A DNA stretch of 64,000 nucleotides from an uncultured Aquimarina sp. (GTDB lineage Bacteria > Bacteroidota > Bacteroidia > Flavobacteriales > Flavobacteriaceae). The number at the start of each line of letters is the position of its first letter. Positions within the stretch are counted from its first letter, which is position 1. The DNA lies in contig CANMLW010000007.1 of the NCBI GenBank assembly GCA_947498705.1, positions 1 to 64,000 of the forward strand, in the 5' to 3' direction. This document shows, in pieces, positions 36,091 through 45,707 of the stretch. Below the pieces are notes generated by a model. It ran no database searches. It had not been told where the DNA came from and saw only the letters and a list, made by a program, of their open reading frames with translations. The position numbers were made by a program, and so were the translations under genes.

Positions 36091-37230
36091 ATGCGTATTA
36101 TTTTCTTCTTTACAATACTAACCACGTTTATGTTCTCTTGTAAGAAGGCACCCAAAGAAAATACACCTCTTACGGTGATGTATATGGCACCGCAACATAT
36201 CGAATGTGCATCTGGGCTTATAATTGAAAATCACGAGTCATATAAAGAAATTAAAGTTACCACTCCCTGGCCCGGTGCAAAGCGAGAATTAACCTATATT
36301 TTACATCCCAAAGGAACCGAAAAACCATTTAAATCGTCTACAGCAGTTTTTATACAGGTTCCTATAGAAAGAGTTGTAGTCACATCTACTACAGATATCC
36401 CTATGCTAGAATACCTGCAACTAGAAGAGAAATTAGTAGGTTTTCCTAATACCGATTATATTTCTTCAGAAAAAACCAGAGCACTTATTGATACAGGTGC
36501 TATTAAAGAACTAGGGAAAGAATATAATTTAAACACCGAGATTGTTCTTGAACTATCACCAGATCTTATTATCGGATTTTCGGCTACAGGAGATATTAAA
36601 GCCTATGACCTAATTCAGAAAACCGGAATACCAGTAGTAATGAATGGTGCGTGGATGGAAGAACATCCGTTGGGTAGAGCAGAATGGATCAAACTAATAG
36701 CTGCTTTTTTTGGAAAAGAAGATAAAGCCGAAGAAGTTTTCCAGAAAGTCAAAAAAGATTATAACGAAGCGATTAAACTTACTTACAATACCACAAATAC
36801 ACCATCTGTTTTATCTGGTAATATGTTTAAAGATGTTTGGCATATCCCTGGAGGTAATAGCTATATCTCTACTTTTTTTAAAGATGCAAATACAAACTAT
36901 TTGTGGGGTGATACAAAAGAAACCGGAAGTTTAGCCTTAAATTTTGAAAGTGTTCTCGAAAAAGGACAAAACGCAGCCCTTTGGATAGGAGCTGGCGGCG
37001 CTACATCTCTAGATGAACTCGCTCAAGAAAATCATAGATACCCATTATTTGATGCATTTAAAAATAAAGCCGTATATTCTTCATCCATAAAAAAGGGACC
37101 TAAAGGCGGTTTAATATATTTTGAACTCGGGCCTATGCGACCCGACCTAATTTTAAAAGACATTATCAAAATTGCCCACCCCGAACTATTAAAAGATTAT
37201 GAACCCTATTTTTTTGAAAAACTGAACTAA
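36091..37230 (+). CDS. btuF: Corrinoid/iron-chelate ABC transporter substrate-binding lipoprotein (BtuF-like)
   Basis: A 379-residue periplasmic-binding lipoprotein (signal peptide ending MFSC). The BtuF/FhuD fold is indicated by RVVVTSTTDIPMLEYLQLEEKLVGFPNTDYIS at about residue 95 and by ELSPDLIIGFSATGDIKAYDLIQKTGIPVVMNGAWMEEHPLGRAEWIKLIAAFFG further on. I choose the ATG at 36091, which is preceded by an aaaagga ribosome-binding site; the TTG just before it is not needed. The permease gene begins immediately after the stop. The neighbouring B12 genes make a corrinoid the likely substrate, but iron-siderophore binding proteins look similar. Confidence 0.82.
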   Translation: MRIIFFFTILTTFMFSCKKAPKENTPLTVMYMAPQHIECASGLIIENHESYKEIKVTTPWPGAKRELTYILHPKGTEKPFKSSTAVFIQVPIERVVVTSTTDIPMLEYLQLEEKLVGFPNTDYISSEKTRALIDTGAIKELGKEYNLNTEIVLELSPDLIIGFSATGDIKAYDLIQKTGIPVVMNGAWMEEHPLGRAEWIKLIAAFFGKEDKAEEVFQKVKKDYNEAIKLTYNTTNTPSVLSGNMFKDVWHIPGGNSYISTFFKDANTNYLWGDTKETGSLALNFESVLEKGQNAALWIGAGGATSLDELAQENHRYPLFDAFKNKAVYSSSIKKGPKGGLIYFELGPMRPDLILKDIIKIAHPELLKDYEPYFFEKLN

Positions 37231-38262
37231 TTGACCCAAAATAAATCATACAAACGAGCTTTTATAGGTATTCTGGTGATTCTTATCATTTGCTTTATAG
37301 CTAATATAAGTTTAGGGTCTGTTTTGATTCCTTGGTTAGATACCCTAAGTTGTTTGGTAGGTGGCGAAGTAGAAAAAGAATCCTGGAGACACATCATTAT
37401 CAATTATCGTTTACCCAAAGCCATGACAGCGGTTATTGTTGGTAGCGGATTAGGAGTTGCTGGCTTATTGATGCAAACACTATTTAGAAATCCGCTAGCG
37501 GGTCCTTTTGTATTAGGGATCAGCTCTGGCGCAAGTTTAGGAGTAGCTTTGCTAATCTTAGGAAGCTCGTTTGCAGCTGCTTCATTATCTACCTTTTTAA
37601 TTTCAAAATGGGCCCTGGTTCTTGCCGCTAGTTTGGGCAGTATATTGGTTTTGATAGCTGTTATGATTGTTTCTAGTAATGTAAGAGATACAATGGCCAT
37701 ATTAATTATAGGGCTCATGTTTGGTAGTATTACCTCGGCAATTGTAAGCGTACTCTCTTATTTTGCTCCTGCCGATCAATTACAACAATATATTTTCTGG
37801 GGATTTGGTAGTCTTGGTAACCTCTCCTGGTATGATGTTTTTATCTTTTTTTGTTTGTCATTTTTAGGATTAATACTATCCTTTATGGCCATAAAGCCAT
37901 TAAACACCCTATTATTGGGAGAAAACTACGCTCGTAGTCTTGGTTTAAATGTCAAAAAAAGTCGAGTTTTGATTATTATCGCAACAGGAATACTTGCAGG
38001 TAGTATTACCGCATTTGCCGGGCCTATTGCTTTTATTGGTTTAGCAGTTCCTCATCTTACTCGTCAATTGTTTCATACTTCAAATCATAAAACACTTATA
38101 CCAGCGGTCATACTCTTAGGAAGTATTGTTATGCTTGTTTGTGATAGTATAGCACAATTGCCATCCAGTGAATATACACTCCCTATTAATGCAATTACAT
38201 CGTTAATTGGTGCACCAGTCGTTATCTGGTTATTAATACGAAAACGAAAAATGCTTTTTTAA
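37231..38262 (+). CDS. btuC: FecCD/BtuC-family ABC transporter permease
   Basis: A 343-residue integral membrane protein with about nine to ten hydrophobic segments. Family motifs: LPKAMTAVIVGSGLGVAGLLMQTLFRNPLAGPFVLGISSGASLG near the N-terminus and AGSITAFAGPIAFIGLAVPHLTRQLF near residue 255, the loop that couples to the ATPase. The start is a TTG directly after the btuF stop codon; no ATG fits before the first conserved segment. It forms the membrane channel for the BtuF-like protein. No ATP-binding subunit gene follows; the next gene encodes an exporter. Confidence 0.85.
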   Translation: MTQNKSYKRAFIGILVILIICFIANISLGSVLIPWLDTLSCLVGGEVEKESWRHIIINYRLPKAMTAVIVGSGLGVAGLLMQTLFRNPLAGPFVLGISSGASLGVALLILGSSFAAASLSTFLISKWALVLAASLGSILVLIAVMIVSSNVRDTMAILIIGLMFGSITSAIVSVLSYFAPADQLQQYIFWGFGSLGNLSWYDVFIFFCLSFLGLILSFMAIKPLNTLLLGENYARSLGLNVKKSRVLIIIATGILAGSITAFAGPIAFIGLAVPHLTRQLFHTSNHKTLIPAVILLGSIVMLVCDSIAQLPSSEYTLPINAITSLIGAPVVIWLLIRKRKMLF

Positions 38263-38448
38263 TTTTCTACAAACTATTGCATTTTATTTCTAATAATTAC
38301 CAATCAATCTACAGGAATCAATCGATTTTCAGGAATTTTTACTACAAAGACAGAAATTCGTTGTAATGATAAACAGTACTTTCAAAAAGAATTACTTTAC
38401 TTTGTGAATTAACATGTACACACAAATTATTTTAATTAGAAAAGTTTA

Positions 38449-40653
38449 ATGCCAAAATTTCCATTTTACCATCAAGCAGAATCCAAAGACTGCGGCCCCA
38501 CTTGTATTAAAATTATTGCAAAACATTACGGTAGGGTTCTAAATACTCCAAAACTTAGGGCATTGAGTGAAACCACTAGAGAAGGAAGCTCACTTCTAGG
38601 GTTAAGCGAGGCTGTAGAACAAATTGGATTTAGATCACTTGGGGTAAAACTTTCTCTTACAAAACTAGATGAAGTACCGCTTCCGTGTATTGTACATTGG
38701 AATAAAGTACATTATGTAGTTGTCTATAAAATTAAGACTTCTCGTAAAGGCGAAATGACTATCTATATTTCTGACCCTGCTCATGGTTTGATTACCTATA
38801 CAAAAGAAGAATTTATTAAAGCCTGGATTGGTAATAACGCCGATGAGCATACTGAAGAAGGAGTTGCCTTATTAGTAGAGCCTACACCAAAATTTTATGA
38901 TGATAATCTGGAAGAAGAAAGTGAAAAATTTGGATTCAAATTCATCTCAAAATACTTATTCAAATACAAAGCTTTTCTTTTTCAATTAGTTTTAGGACTA
39001 CTGGCAGGAAGTTTACTGCAACTTATTACTCCGTTTTTAACACAAAGTATTGTTGACGTAGGTATTAAAAATCAAGATCTTAATTTTGTATACCTCGTAC
39101 TCATTGCAATGCTATCTCTATTTATTGGTAGAACCCTAATAGATGTATTACGTAGTTGGATTTTGCTTCATTTAAGTACCCGAATTAATATCTCATTAAT
39201 TTCTGATTTTTTTATAAAACTCATGAATTTACCTATCTCCTACTTTGATGTAAAAATGACAGGAGATTTATTGCAAAGAATTAACGATCATAAACGAATA
39301 GAACAGATCTTAACAATGTCCTCGTTAAGTGTATTATTTTCTATGGTCAACCTTATTGTATTTAGCATTGTACTTATCTATTACAGCGTCCCTATTTTTG
39401 GAATTTTTGCAGTGGGTAGTTTTTTCTATTTTGCCTGGGTACTTATCTTTTTTAAGAAACGTAAAAAGCTTGATTACAAACGTTTTTCTCAAATTAGTGA
39501 AGAACAAAGTAAGGTGATAGAATTGGTAAACGGGATGCAGGAAATTAAACTGCACAATGCCGAAAAAAGAAAGCGATGGAATTGGGAGTTTGTGCAAGCT
39601 AAACTTTTTAGAATTTCGATAGAAAATCTTGCTTTAGAACAATATCAAAACGTAGGATCTGCCTTTATCAATGAGTTAAAAAACATTTTGATCACTGTCT
39701 TTTCTGCCAAACTGGTTATTGATGGAGATATTACTCTAGGTATGATGCTTGCCATTATGGCAATCGTAGGACAATTAAATGCTCCTATCTCTCAACTTAT
39801 CAATTTCTTACGTGAATTGCAAGATGCACAAATATCATTAGAGCGACTAGGTGAAATCCATAATAAAGAAGATGAAGAAGAGGCTGGTGTAGAGAAAATC
39901 AAAGAAATTCCTGATAAAGTTGGATTTGATATTAAAGATATGGATTTCAGATACGTAGGATCTGAAAAACCAGTATTAGAAGGGCTTGACCTATCAATTC
40001 CTGCCAACAAAATAACAGCTGTAGTAGGTGTAAGTGGTAGTGGAAAAACCACTTTAATGAAGCTATTACTTAAATTCTATGAACCTGATAAAGGTCAAAT
40101 ATTTATTGGTAATCATGACCTTAAAAATGTATCTCAAAAATCATGGCGAGATCAATTTGGAGTGGTAATGCAAGAAGGGTATATATTTAATGATACCATC
40201 GCCAATAATATCGCTGTAGGAGATGATTATGTCGATAAGAAAAAATTAGCTCATGCTGTCGACGTAGCCAATATACAAGAGTTTATAGAATCACTCCCAC
40301 TATCGTATAATACCAAAATAGGTATGGAAGGAATTGGTCTAAGTACAGGGCAAAAACAACGCCTTTTTATCGCCAGAGCCGTATACAAAAATCCAAAATA
40401 CTTGTTCTTTGATGAGGCTACCTCTGCCCTAGATGCCAATAATGAAAAAGTTATTATGGAAAAGTTGGATACTTTTTTCAAAGATAAAACTGTAATGGTA
40501 ATTGCGCATCGATTAAGTACGGTAAAAAATGCACATCAAATCGTAGTACTAGACAAAGGAAAAATTGTTGAAGTTGGTAATCACGAAGCACTCATCAAAA
40601 AGAAAGGGAGTTATTTTAATCTAGTAAAAAACCAACTTGAATTAGGAAAATAA
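38449..40653 (+). CDS. Peptidase-containing ABC exporter (C39 peptidase, PCAT/bacteriocin type)
   Basis: A 734-residue exporter. Residues 1-140 form a C39 cysteine peptidase: Cys15 in ESKDCGPTC, His88 in VHYVVVY and Asp109 in YISDPAHG. It cleaves leader peptides after a double Gly. The membrane domain spans about 165-450. The ATPase domain (about 490-730) shows Walker A GVSGSGKTT, the signature LSTGQKQR (Thr instead of the second Gly), Walker B YLFFDEATSALD, and the H-loop AHRLST. It probably exports a processed peptide or bacteriocin together with the HlyD-like adaptor gene 100 bp downstream. No substrate peptide gene with a GG leader is recognisable nearby. Confidence 0.9.
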   Translation: MPKFPFYHQAESKDCGPTCIKIIAKHYGRVLNTPKLRALSETTREGSSLLGLSEAVEQIGFRSLGVKLSLTKLDEVPLPCIVHWNKVHYVVVYKIKTSRKGEMTIYISDPAHGLITYTKEEFIKAWIGNNADEHTEEGVALLVEPTPKFYDDNLEEESEKFGFKFISKYLFKYKAFLFQLVLGLLAGSLLQLITPFLTQSIVDVGIKNQDLNFVYLVLIAMLSLFIGRTLIDVLRSWILLHLSTRINISLISDFFIKLMNLPISYFDVKMTGDLLQRINDHKRIEQILTMSSLSVLFSMVNLIVFSIVLIYYSVPIFGIFAVGSFFYFAWVLIFFKKRKKLDYKRFSQISEEQSKVIELVNGMQEIKLHNAEKRKRWNWEFVQAKLFRISIENLALEQYQNVGSAFINELKNILITVFSAKLVIDGDITLGMMLAIMAIVGQLNAPISQLINFLRELQDAQISLERLGEIHNKEDEEEAGVEKIKEIPDKVGFDIKDMDFRYVGSEKPVLEGLDLSIPANKITAVVGVSGSGKTTLMKLLLKFYEPDKGQIFIGNHDLKNVSQKSWRDQFGVVMQEGYIFNDTIANNIAVGDDYVDKKKLAHAVDVANIQEFIESLPLSYNTKIGMEGIGLSTGQKQRLFIARAVYKNPKYLFFDEATSALDANNEKVIMEKLDTFFKDKTVMVIAHRLSTVKNAHQIVVLDKGKIVEVGNHEALIKKKGSYFNLVKNQLELGK

Positions 40654-40753
40654 ACACAATAATTACGAATAGAAGATGAATGAAAAAGAGAATGTCATGA
40701 CGCGTAAAAACTCATCACATACAACCAAAGTTCGTAATTTATAATTATACATC

Positions 40754-42052
40754 ATGCCAGACGACAATACATTAGACGATATACAATTACGCAGCGAAGA
40801 AGTACAAGAAATTTTAACGCGTGTACCGCATTGGATGATCAGGTGGGGAAATCTTTTGATTCTAGCATTGGTATTACTACTGCTTTTCTTATCATGGTTG
40901 ATAAAATATCCTGATGTAATACCGGCACAGGCCATTATTACCACCAAAATACCACCTCAAAAGGTATATGCCAAAGTAAATGAGAAAATAGAATCTATCT
41001 TAATAAAAGATAATCAACAAGTCACCAAAAATACACCGCTGGCAATTTTACAAAGTAGTGCTAATTACAAAGATGTATTCTTGCTTAAGTCTATTGTAGA
41101 TACTATCAAAGTAAGCAACACAGCTTTTAAATTTCCTATAAATAACATCCCTGTATTGTTTTTGGGTGAGATAGAAACCAGTTTTGCAATCTTTGAGAAC
41201 AGCTACTCTGAGTATATTTTGAACAAAGAGTTGCAGCCTTTTTCTAATGAAGCAATTGCCAACCAGGTATCTCTCTCAGAGCTTTATAGAAGGTTTGAAA
41301 ACTTGAAGGCTCAAAAAAGACTTAGTAAAACAGAGTTAGACTACAAAAAAAAGGAATTACAACGTCAAAAAAACTTATTCGAAAAAGGTGTTATCTCTGC
41401 CCAAGAGTATGAAAGTAAAGAGTTGGATTACCTGCAAGTAAAACGTGCCTACGAAAACAACGATGTACAATTGTCGCAAATTACAGAAAGTATTAGTAAT
41501 GCCAACAAAACATCAAAAGGTACCGAGATCAATAAAAGAAAGCAAGAGATTAATCTATTTAAAAAGGTAATACAGTCTTTTGGACAGTTAAAAAAGAGTA
41601 TTAAAGATTGGGAGTTGCGATATGTACTAAAATCTGATATGGATGGGAGAGCATCTTTTCTTAATTTCTGGACAGAAAATCAAACAGTAGCTGCTGGAGA
41701 TTTGGTATTTATTATTATTCCTTCTGAAGATTCATCATATATCGCAAAAATTAAAGCTCCTGCACAGAACTCTGGAAAAATTAAAGCAGGACAAACTGCT
41801 AATATTCGATTAGAGAACTTTCCTGATAATGAGTTTGGGACACTTAAAGGAAAAGTAAAACACATCTCACTTCTTCCTAATAAAGATGGTTTATACCTAA
41901 TAGAAGTAGCATTGCCAGAAAAACTAATTACCACGTACGACAAGGAGATTCCTTTTAAGCAAGAAATGAGAGGCGTTGTCGAAATAATTACAGAAGATCT
42001 TCGTCTTATAGAACGATTCTTTTACCAGTTTAGAACATTAATGGACAAATAA
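40754..42052 (+). CDS. HlyD-family periplasmic adaptor (membrane fusion protein)
   Basis: A 432-residue protein with one N-terminal membrane segment (about 31-53), a barrel-sandwich part (VYAKVNEKIESILIKDNQQVTKNTPLAIL), a long coiled coil (about 180-265, with EYESKELDYLQVKRAYEN), and a C-terminal beta-barrel (ARIKAPAQNSGKIKAGQTANIRL-like segment, about 330-380). It should link the C39 ABC exporter in the inner membrane to a TolC-like outer-membrane channel, which is not in the window. The gene pair is the classical type 1 secretion arrangement for peptides. Co-transcription with the exporter is likely. Confidence 0.88.
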   Translation: MPDDNTLDDIQLRSEEVQEILTRVPHWMIRWGNLLILALVLLLLFLSWLIKYPDVIPAQAIITTKIPPQKVYAKVNEKIESILIKDNQQVTKNTPLAILQSSANYKDVFLLKSIVDTIKVSNTAFKFPINNIPVLFLGEIETSFAIFENSYSEYILNKELQPFSNEAIANQVSLSELYRRFENLKAQKRLSKTELDYKKKELQRQKNLFEKGVISAQEYESKELDYLQVKRAYENNDVQLSQITESISNANKTSKGTEINKRKQEINLFKKVIQSFGQLKKSIKDWELRYVLKSDMDGRASFLNFWTENQTVAAGDLVFIIIPSEDSSYIAKIKAPAQNSGKIKAGQTANIRLENFPDNEFGTLKGKVKHISLLPNKDGLYLIEVALPEKLITTYDKEIPFKQEMRGVVEIITEDLRLIERFFYQFRTLMDK

Positions 42053-42322
42053 CCTTTCAGTCTTATTATAACGTCTCTGATTGTAATTTTACGTGACCCA
42101 TCCAATTGTAATATGGCATAGTGTAGTTCAAAATATAAGGCTTCATTTCTTACATCTTTTACTCTTTATACTTGCCTAAGCAAAACAACAACTGGTAGTA
42201 TCATGAATCATTATGCTTAAAAACATGTTAGATTTCTATAAATACATGTGTTTTGCAGAAAAAAGTTTTAAAGGTGATTTTTTTTTAATTACTTCTCTCA
42301 CATTTTGTCAAAAACTGTTCTC

Positions 42323-43483
42323 ATGAAAAAAGCATACCCATTTTTTCTTATCGTTCTTTTCTTGATTTCTTGTAAAAAAGAGATAAAAAATGAACCTGTT
42401 AATACTTCTTCTCAATCGTATAAAATTCCTGTATATGCATGGGCTATTTTACCAGAAAACAAAACAGATAACGAATTAAAAAATCAATTCGAAAGTCTAA
42501 AAAGCAAAGGTATTGACGGGTTGATGTATTCTGCAGGCCATAATCCTCTGATTTATAAAAGAGTAGGTAAAATCGCAAAACAAGTCGGAATGAAGTTTCA
42601 TGCATGGATTCCTACCATGATTCAATATACCAACCCCAAACTAAAGCCTGCTTGGTATGCCATAAATAGAAATGGAGAATCTGCTTTTGATAAACCAGCC
42701 TATGTATCCCACTATCAGTTTTTATGCCCTAGCAAACCAGAGGTACATGACTTTTTAATAAATCTGTATAATAGTATTGCTGCAATAGAAGAAGTTGATG
42801 GAATACATTTGGATTACATACGTTTTCCTGATGTAATTTTGGCAAAGGGGTTATGGGAAAAATATAATCTTATCATGGATAAAGAATACCCGCAATTCGA
42901 CTATTGTTATTGTGATGAGTGTATTCATGAATTTAAATCTCTATCGGGTATTGATATTAAGAGTGTAACAGATCCTTCTGAGGTTCAGGAATGGAAACAA
43001 TTTCGATATGATTTAATAACAAATCTTGTCAATAAATTAGCCAACAAGGTGCATCAAAAAAACAAAGTAATTAATGCTGCTGTTTTTCCCGGGCCTAATT
43101 CTATTGCAAAAAGATTAGTTCGACAAGAATGGGATAAATGGAACCTGGATGCTTTTTACCCTATGAACTATAATGATTTCTATTTGGGAGACACCTCATG
43201 GATTGGTAAACTTACCAAAGAAGAAGTAACAAGCCTTGAAGCAAAAAAACCAGTCTATAGCGGTTTGTTCATTTGTCCAAACCCCGAAAACAAAAAACAT
43301 GAGGCAGATCCAGAAAATCATGGATTATTACCAGAAGAATTAGAAGCAGCAATTAAAGAATCTATGATAAATGGAGCCTCTGGCATTTGTTTATTTACTC
43401 CAGATAGAATGACAGAAGCCCACTGGGAAGTTTTTCAGAAAGCTATCTATACAGATTATACCAAAACAAGCTCTCAAAAATAA
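42323..43483 (+). CDS. Putative glycoside hydrolase lipoprotein (GHL10/DUF4015-like TIM barrel)
   Basis: A 386-residue lipoprotein (signal peptide ending FLISC, Cys17). The mature part looks like a (beta/alpha)8 barrel: IPVYAWAIL, GIDGLMYSAGH, MKFHAWIPTM, DGIHLDYIRFPDV, NKVINAAVFPG, LDAFYPMNYNDFY and GASGICLFTPDR. The DGIHLDYIRFP segment is the hallmark of the putative glycosyl hydrolase families related to DUF187 (GHL10). The substrate is unknown. The ATG at 42323 is chosen since it directly precedes the signal peptide; an upstream TTG is unlikely. The stop overlaps the start of the next gene by one base, so the two are coupled. Confidence 0.8.
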   Translation: MKKAYPFFLIVLFLISCKKEIKNEPVNTSSQSYKIPVYAWAILPENKTDNELKNQFESLKSKGIDGLMYSAGHNPLIYKRVGKIAKQVGMKFHAWIPTMIQYTNPKLKPAWYAINRNGESAFDKPAYVSHYQFLCPSKPEVHDFLINLYNSIAAIEEVDGIHLDYIRFPDVILAKGLWEKYNLIMDKEYPQFDYCYCDECIHEFKSLSGIDIKSVTDPSEVQEWKQFRYDLITNLVNKLANKVHQKNKVINAAVFPGPNSIAKRLVRQEWDKWNLDAFYPMNYNDFYLGDTSWIGKLTKEEVTSLEAKKPVYSGLFICPNPENKKHEADPENHGLLPEELEAAIKESMINGASGICLFTPDRMTEAHWEVFQKAIYTDYTKTSSQK

Positions 43484-44655
43484 TGAGGGTTGTATCTATT
43501 GATATTTTAAGGGCTGTTACCATGGTTCTAATGATATGGGTCAATGATTTTTGGACGCTTATTGATATTCCAAAGTGGCTTACACATGCTACTGCCCATG
43601 AAGATTACCTGGGGTTTTCTGATATCATATTTCCTTTGTTTTTATTTATTGTGGGATTAAGCATCCCTCATGCGATAGAGCATCGACTTGTCAAAAAAGA
43701 GCCTACTTCAAAAATCGCGAAACATATTATCACAAGGTCCTTTTCTTTGATTATAATCGGTGTTTTTATGGTGAACTATGGTTCTGCTCATCATGAAAGT
43801 ATAAGCATAGGGAAATATTTTTGGGGTCTGCTCATGGCATTTGCCGTTGCTCTTATATGGATGGATTGGAAAAAAACACCCCTACAAAAAAAATGGCATC
43901 CCTATCTTAAAGTTACTGGTGTATGCATTCTTATTTTTCTGGCCATTATATACAAAGGAGGTCCTGAAGGGGTAGATTGGATGAAAACACAATGGTGGGG
44001 GATTCTAGGATTAATAGGTTGGGCCTATGCCATTAATGCATTGCTTTATCTCTACAGTAAAAAAAATAGCATTACTATTAGCATTATATGGGTTATTTTA
44101 AATGTGCTTTCTATAATGAATCAAATGGATCTTATTACTTTCAAAAGCGAAACTATTACCACTTTTTCTGTGCTTTATAGTGGTTCCATTCCCGCGTTTA
44201 CAACTGCAGGCATCCTAGCTTCTCTACTGCATATAAAACTATCTAAAACCAAACTACAATGGTTTTATATCACACTAATTGCACTAGGTGTAATAAACAT
44301 TGTTTTTGGATTGTCAACCCGATCATTTTGGGGCATTTCTAAAATACAGGAAACTCCATCATGGCTAGCTATTTGCACAGGAATTAGTTTTCTGCTGTTT
44401 TCTGTGATGCATTTCATAGCAGATGTCAAAAAACAAGTAAAATGGGCAATTATAATTGCTCCTGCAGGCACTGCAACTTTAACATGCTATATGATTCCTT
44501 ACTTCCTATATCCTATTTGGGTTATTACAGGTATAAAACTTCCTCACATCTTAAACATTTCGATAATCGGTTTGCTTATTTCTTTTGGCTTTGCTTTACT
44601 TGTAGTTGTTTTTACCGGTTGGTTAGAGCGAAAGGGATACAAATTAAAATTGTAA
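43483..44655 (+). CDS. HGSNAT/DUF5009-like membrane acyltransferase
   Basis: A 390-residue protein with about ten hydrophobic segments. The start MRVVSIDILRAVTMVLMIWVND and the second segment DIIFPLFLFIVGLSIPHAI match the family of heparan-alpha-glucosaminide N-acetyltransferase-like proteins, in which cytosolic acetyl groups are passed across the membrane to sugar residues. The gene starts inside the stop codon of the glycoside hydrolase-like gene (taatg), so both products are made together. That suggests a common role in modifying and degrading an amino-sugar polymer; this is inference. Confidence 0.8.
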   Translation: MRVVSIDILRAVTMVLMIWVNDFWTLIDIPKWLTHATAHEDYLGFSDIIFPLFLFIVGLSIPHAIEHRLVKKEPTSKIAKHIITRSFSLIIIGVFMVNYGSAHHESISIGKYFWGLLMAFAVALIWMDWKKTPLQKKWHPYLKVTGVCILIFLAIIYKGGPEGVDWMKTQWWGILGLIGWAYAINALLYLYSKKNSITISIIWVILNVLSIMNQMDLITFKSETITTFSVLYSGSIPAFTTAGILASLLHIKLSKTKLQWFYITLIALGVINIVFGLSTRSFWGISKIQETPSWLAICTGISFLLFSVMHFIADVKKQVKWAIIIAPAGTATLTCYMIPYFLYPIWVITGIKLPHILNISIIGLLISFGFALLVVVFTGWLERKGYKLKL

Positions 44656-44788
44656 TTATTTTCTAATAACCTGAGTACGATTCATCTGAAGTGTATGAGT
44701 TTGAGTGAAATTCTATTAAGAATTTTGTATCGAAAACAAGCATTTCGGTACTTAAGCCCAGATTAATACATAGTAAAAGTATATGTAC

Positions 44789-45532
44789 TCATTCTAAAAT
44801 TAGATATCCAAAAAAATCCGGAGCATGAAAATTTGGGGTTTCTCCCATGGTACTACTCCAACAAGCAAACGTGGCATTTTTTTCGGTAACGCTCCAATCT
44901 TTGCTTTTGTGATCCTCATTAGAAATAATTCTAAACATGTTAAGTCGATATACATTATCTATAGTAGTTTTCGGATATTGTAATAAACCAAGAGGAATTT
45001 TAAGGTATCCTATCCATGCTTTATTTTCACTGTCTTTTTTGACCGTATGAATGATCCCAGAAGTAGCTATATCTACCAGGTCTAATGCAAATTTTTTATC
45101 ACTTTTATAACGATTTGTTATTTTGGCCAAAAACAGGGCATTATTAGGATTTAACTGTATCTCCAGGTAGTTTTCCTTAGTTTCTTTTCCTTTACTTATA
45201 AAAAGCTCAAAAACCTCTTGTTTAAATAGCCATGAATTGTCTTTCGTATAGCTATTTTGATCTAACCTAGGATTGTTTCTACATTCGAATTTTATTTCTA
45301 AAAACTCGTTATCATACTTCATCGATACCAAAGTCTCTTCTTTTATAGGTTTCCCTCCTACCGAATGATTAAAATATGTAGTATCTATTTTGGTGAATGT
45401 ATCCTTATTAATTCTTAGTACCGGTAGTTCTTTATCAGGATAAATTACTATTGCGTTATTTGTTTTTTTTACTTCTTTTTCCTGACAGGATAATGAAAAA
45501 AGAATAAATAATGCTACAAGAGTTACTTTCAT
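44789..45532 (-). CDS. Lipoprotein with CBM9-like (DOMON) carbohydrate-binding domain
   Basis: A 247-residue lipoprotein (signal ending LFSLSC, Cys16). The mature part follows the family 9-like carbohydrate-binding pattern: YDNEFLEIKFECRNN, WLFKQEVFELFIS, YLEIQLNPNNALFLAKI, AWIGYLKIPLGLL, YRLNMFRI and ATFACWSSTMGETPNFHAPDFFGYLIL at the end. Such domains bind sugars or carry haem-like ligands; here the complete domain stands alone. It is convergent with the DUF5009-like gene, which fits a glycan-related neighbourhood. Confidence 0.8.
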   Translation of the reverse strand: MKVTLVALFILFSLSCQEKEVKKTNNAIVIYPDKELPVLRINKDTFTKIDTTYFNHSVGGKPIKEETLVSMKYDNEFLEIKFECRNNPRLDQNSYTKDNSWLFKQEVFELFISKGKETKENYLEIQLNPNNALFLAKITNRYKSDKKFALDLVDIATSGIIHTVKKDSENKAWIGYLKIPLGLLQYPKTTIDNVYRLNMFRIISNEDHKSKDWSVTEKNATFACWSSTMGETPNFHAPDFFGYLILE

Positions 45533-45547
45533 AATACTATAATATTG

Positions 45548-45651
45548 TAAGTCAACTACCTCCGAGCAAGTTCACTAGGCATCCAGCAGAAAAACAGTTT
45601 TTACATTTCGAGACAAGCCGCGGAGAATTAAACTCCATAATGTGGATTAAA
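45548..45651. repeat. Dispersed ~103-bp repeat, copy 2
   Basis: Roughly 90% identical to 29495-29595, in the same orientation (taagtcaactacctccgagc ... aatgtggattaaa). It lies next to a terminator as the first copy does. Confidence 0.8.
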
Positions 45652-45683
45652 AACCTCATAGAATTTCTGCTATGAGGTTTTTA
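45650..45683. terminator. Terminator downstream of the DUF885 gene
   Basis: A perfect 12-bp stem (aaaacctcatag/ctatgaggtttt, 8-nt loop) lies 24 bp past the DUF885 gene's stop. T's on the plus-strand side and A/T-rich DNA on the other make it usable from either side. Confidence 0.8.
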
Positions 45684-45707
45684 TTATATGATTATATCTG
45701 ATTAAGT

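Noticed and set aside
40676-40744. A 22-codon frame between the C39 exporter and the HlyD gene as possible exported peptide
   Set aside because: There is no GG leader, the composition is unconvincing, and the ttcgtaatttataattat end looks like common intergenic sequence.
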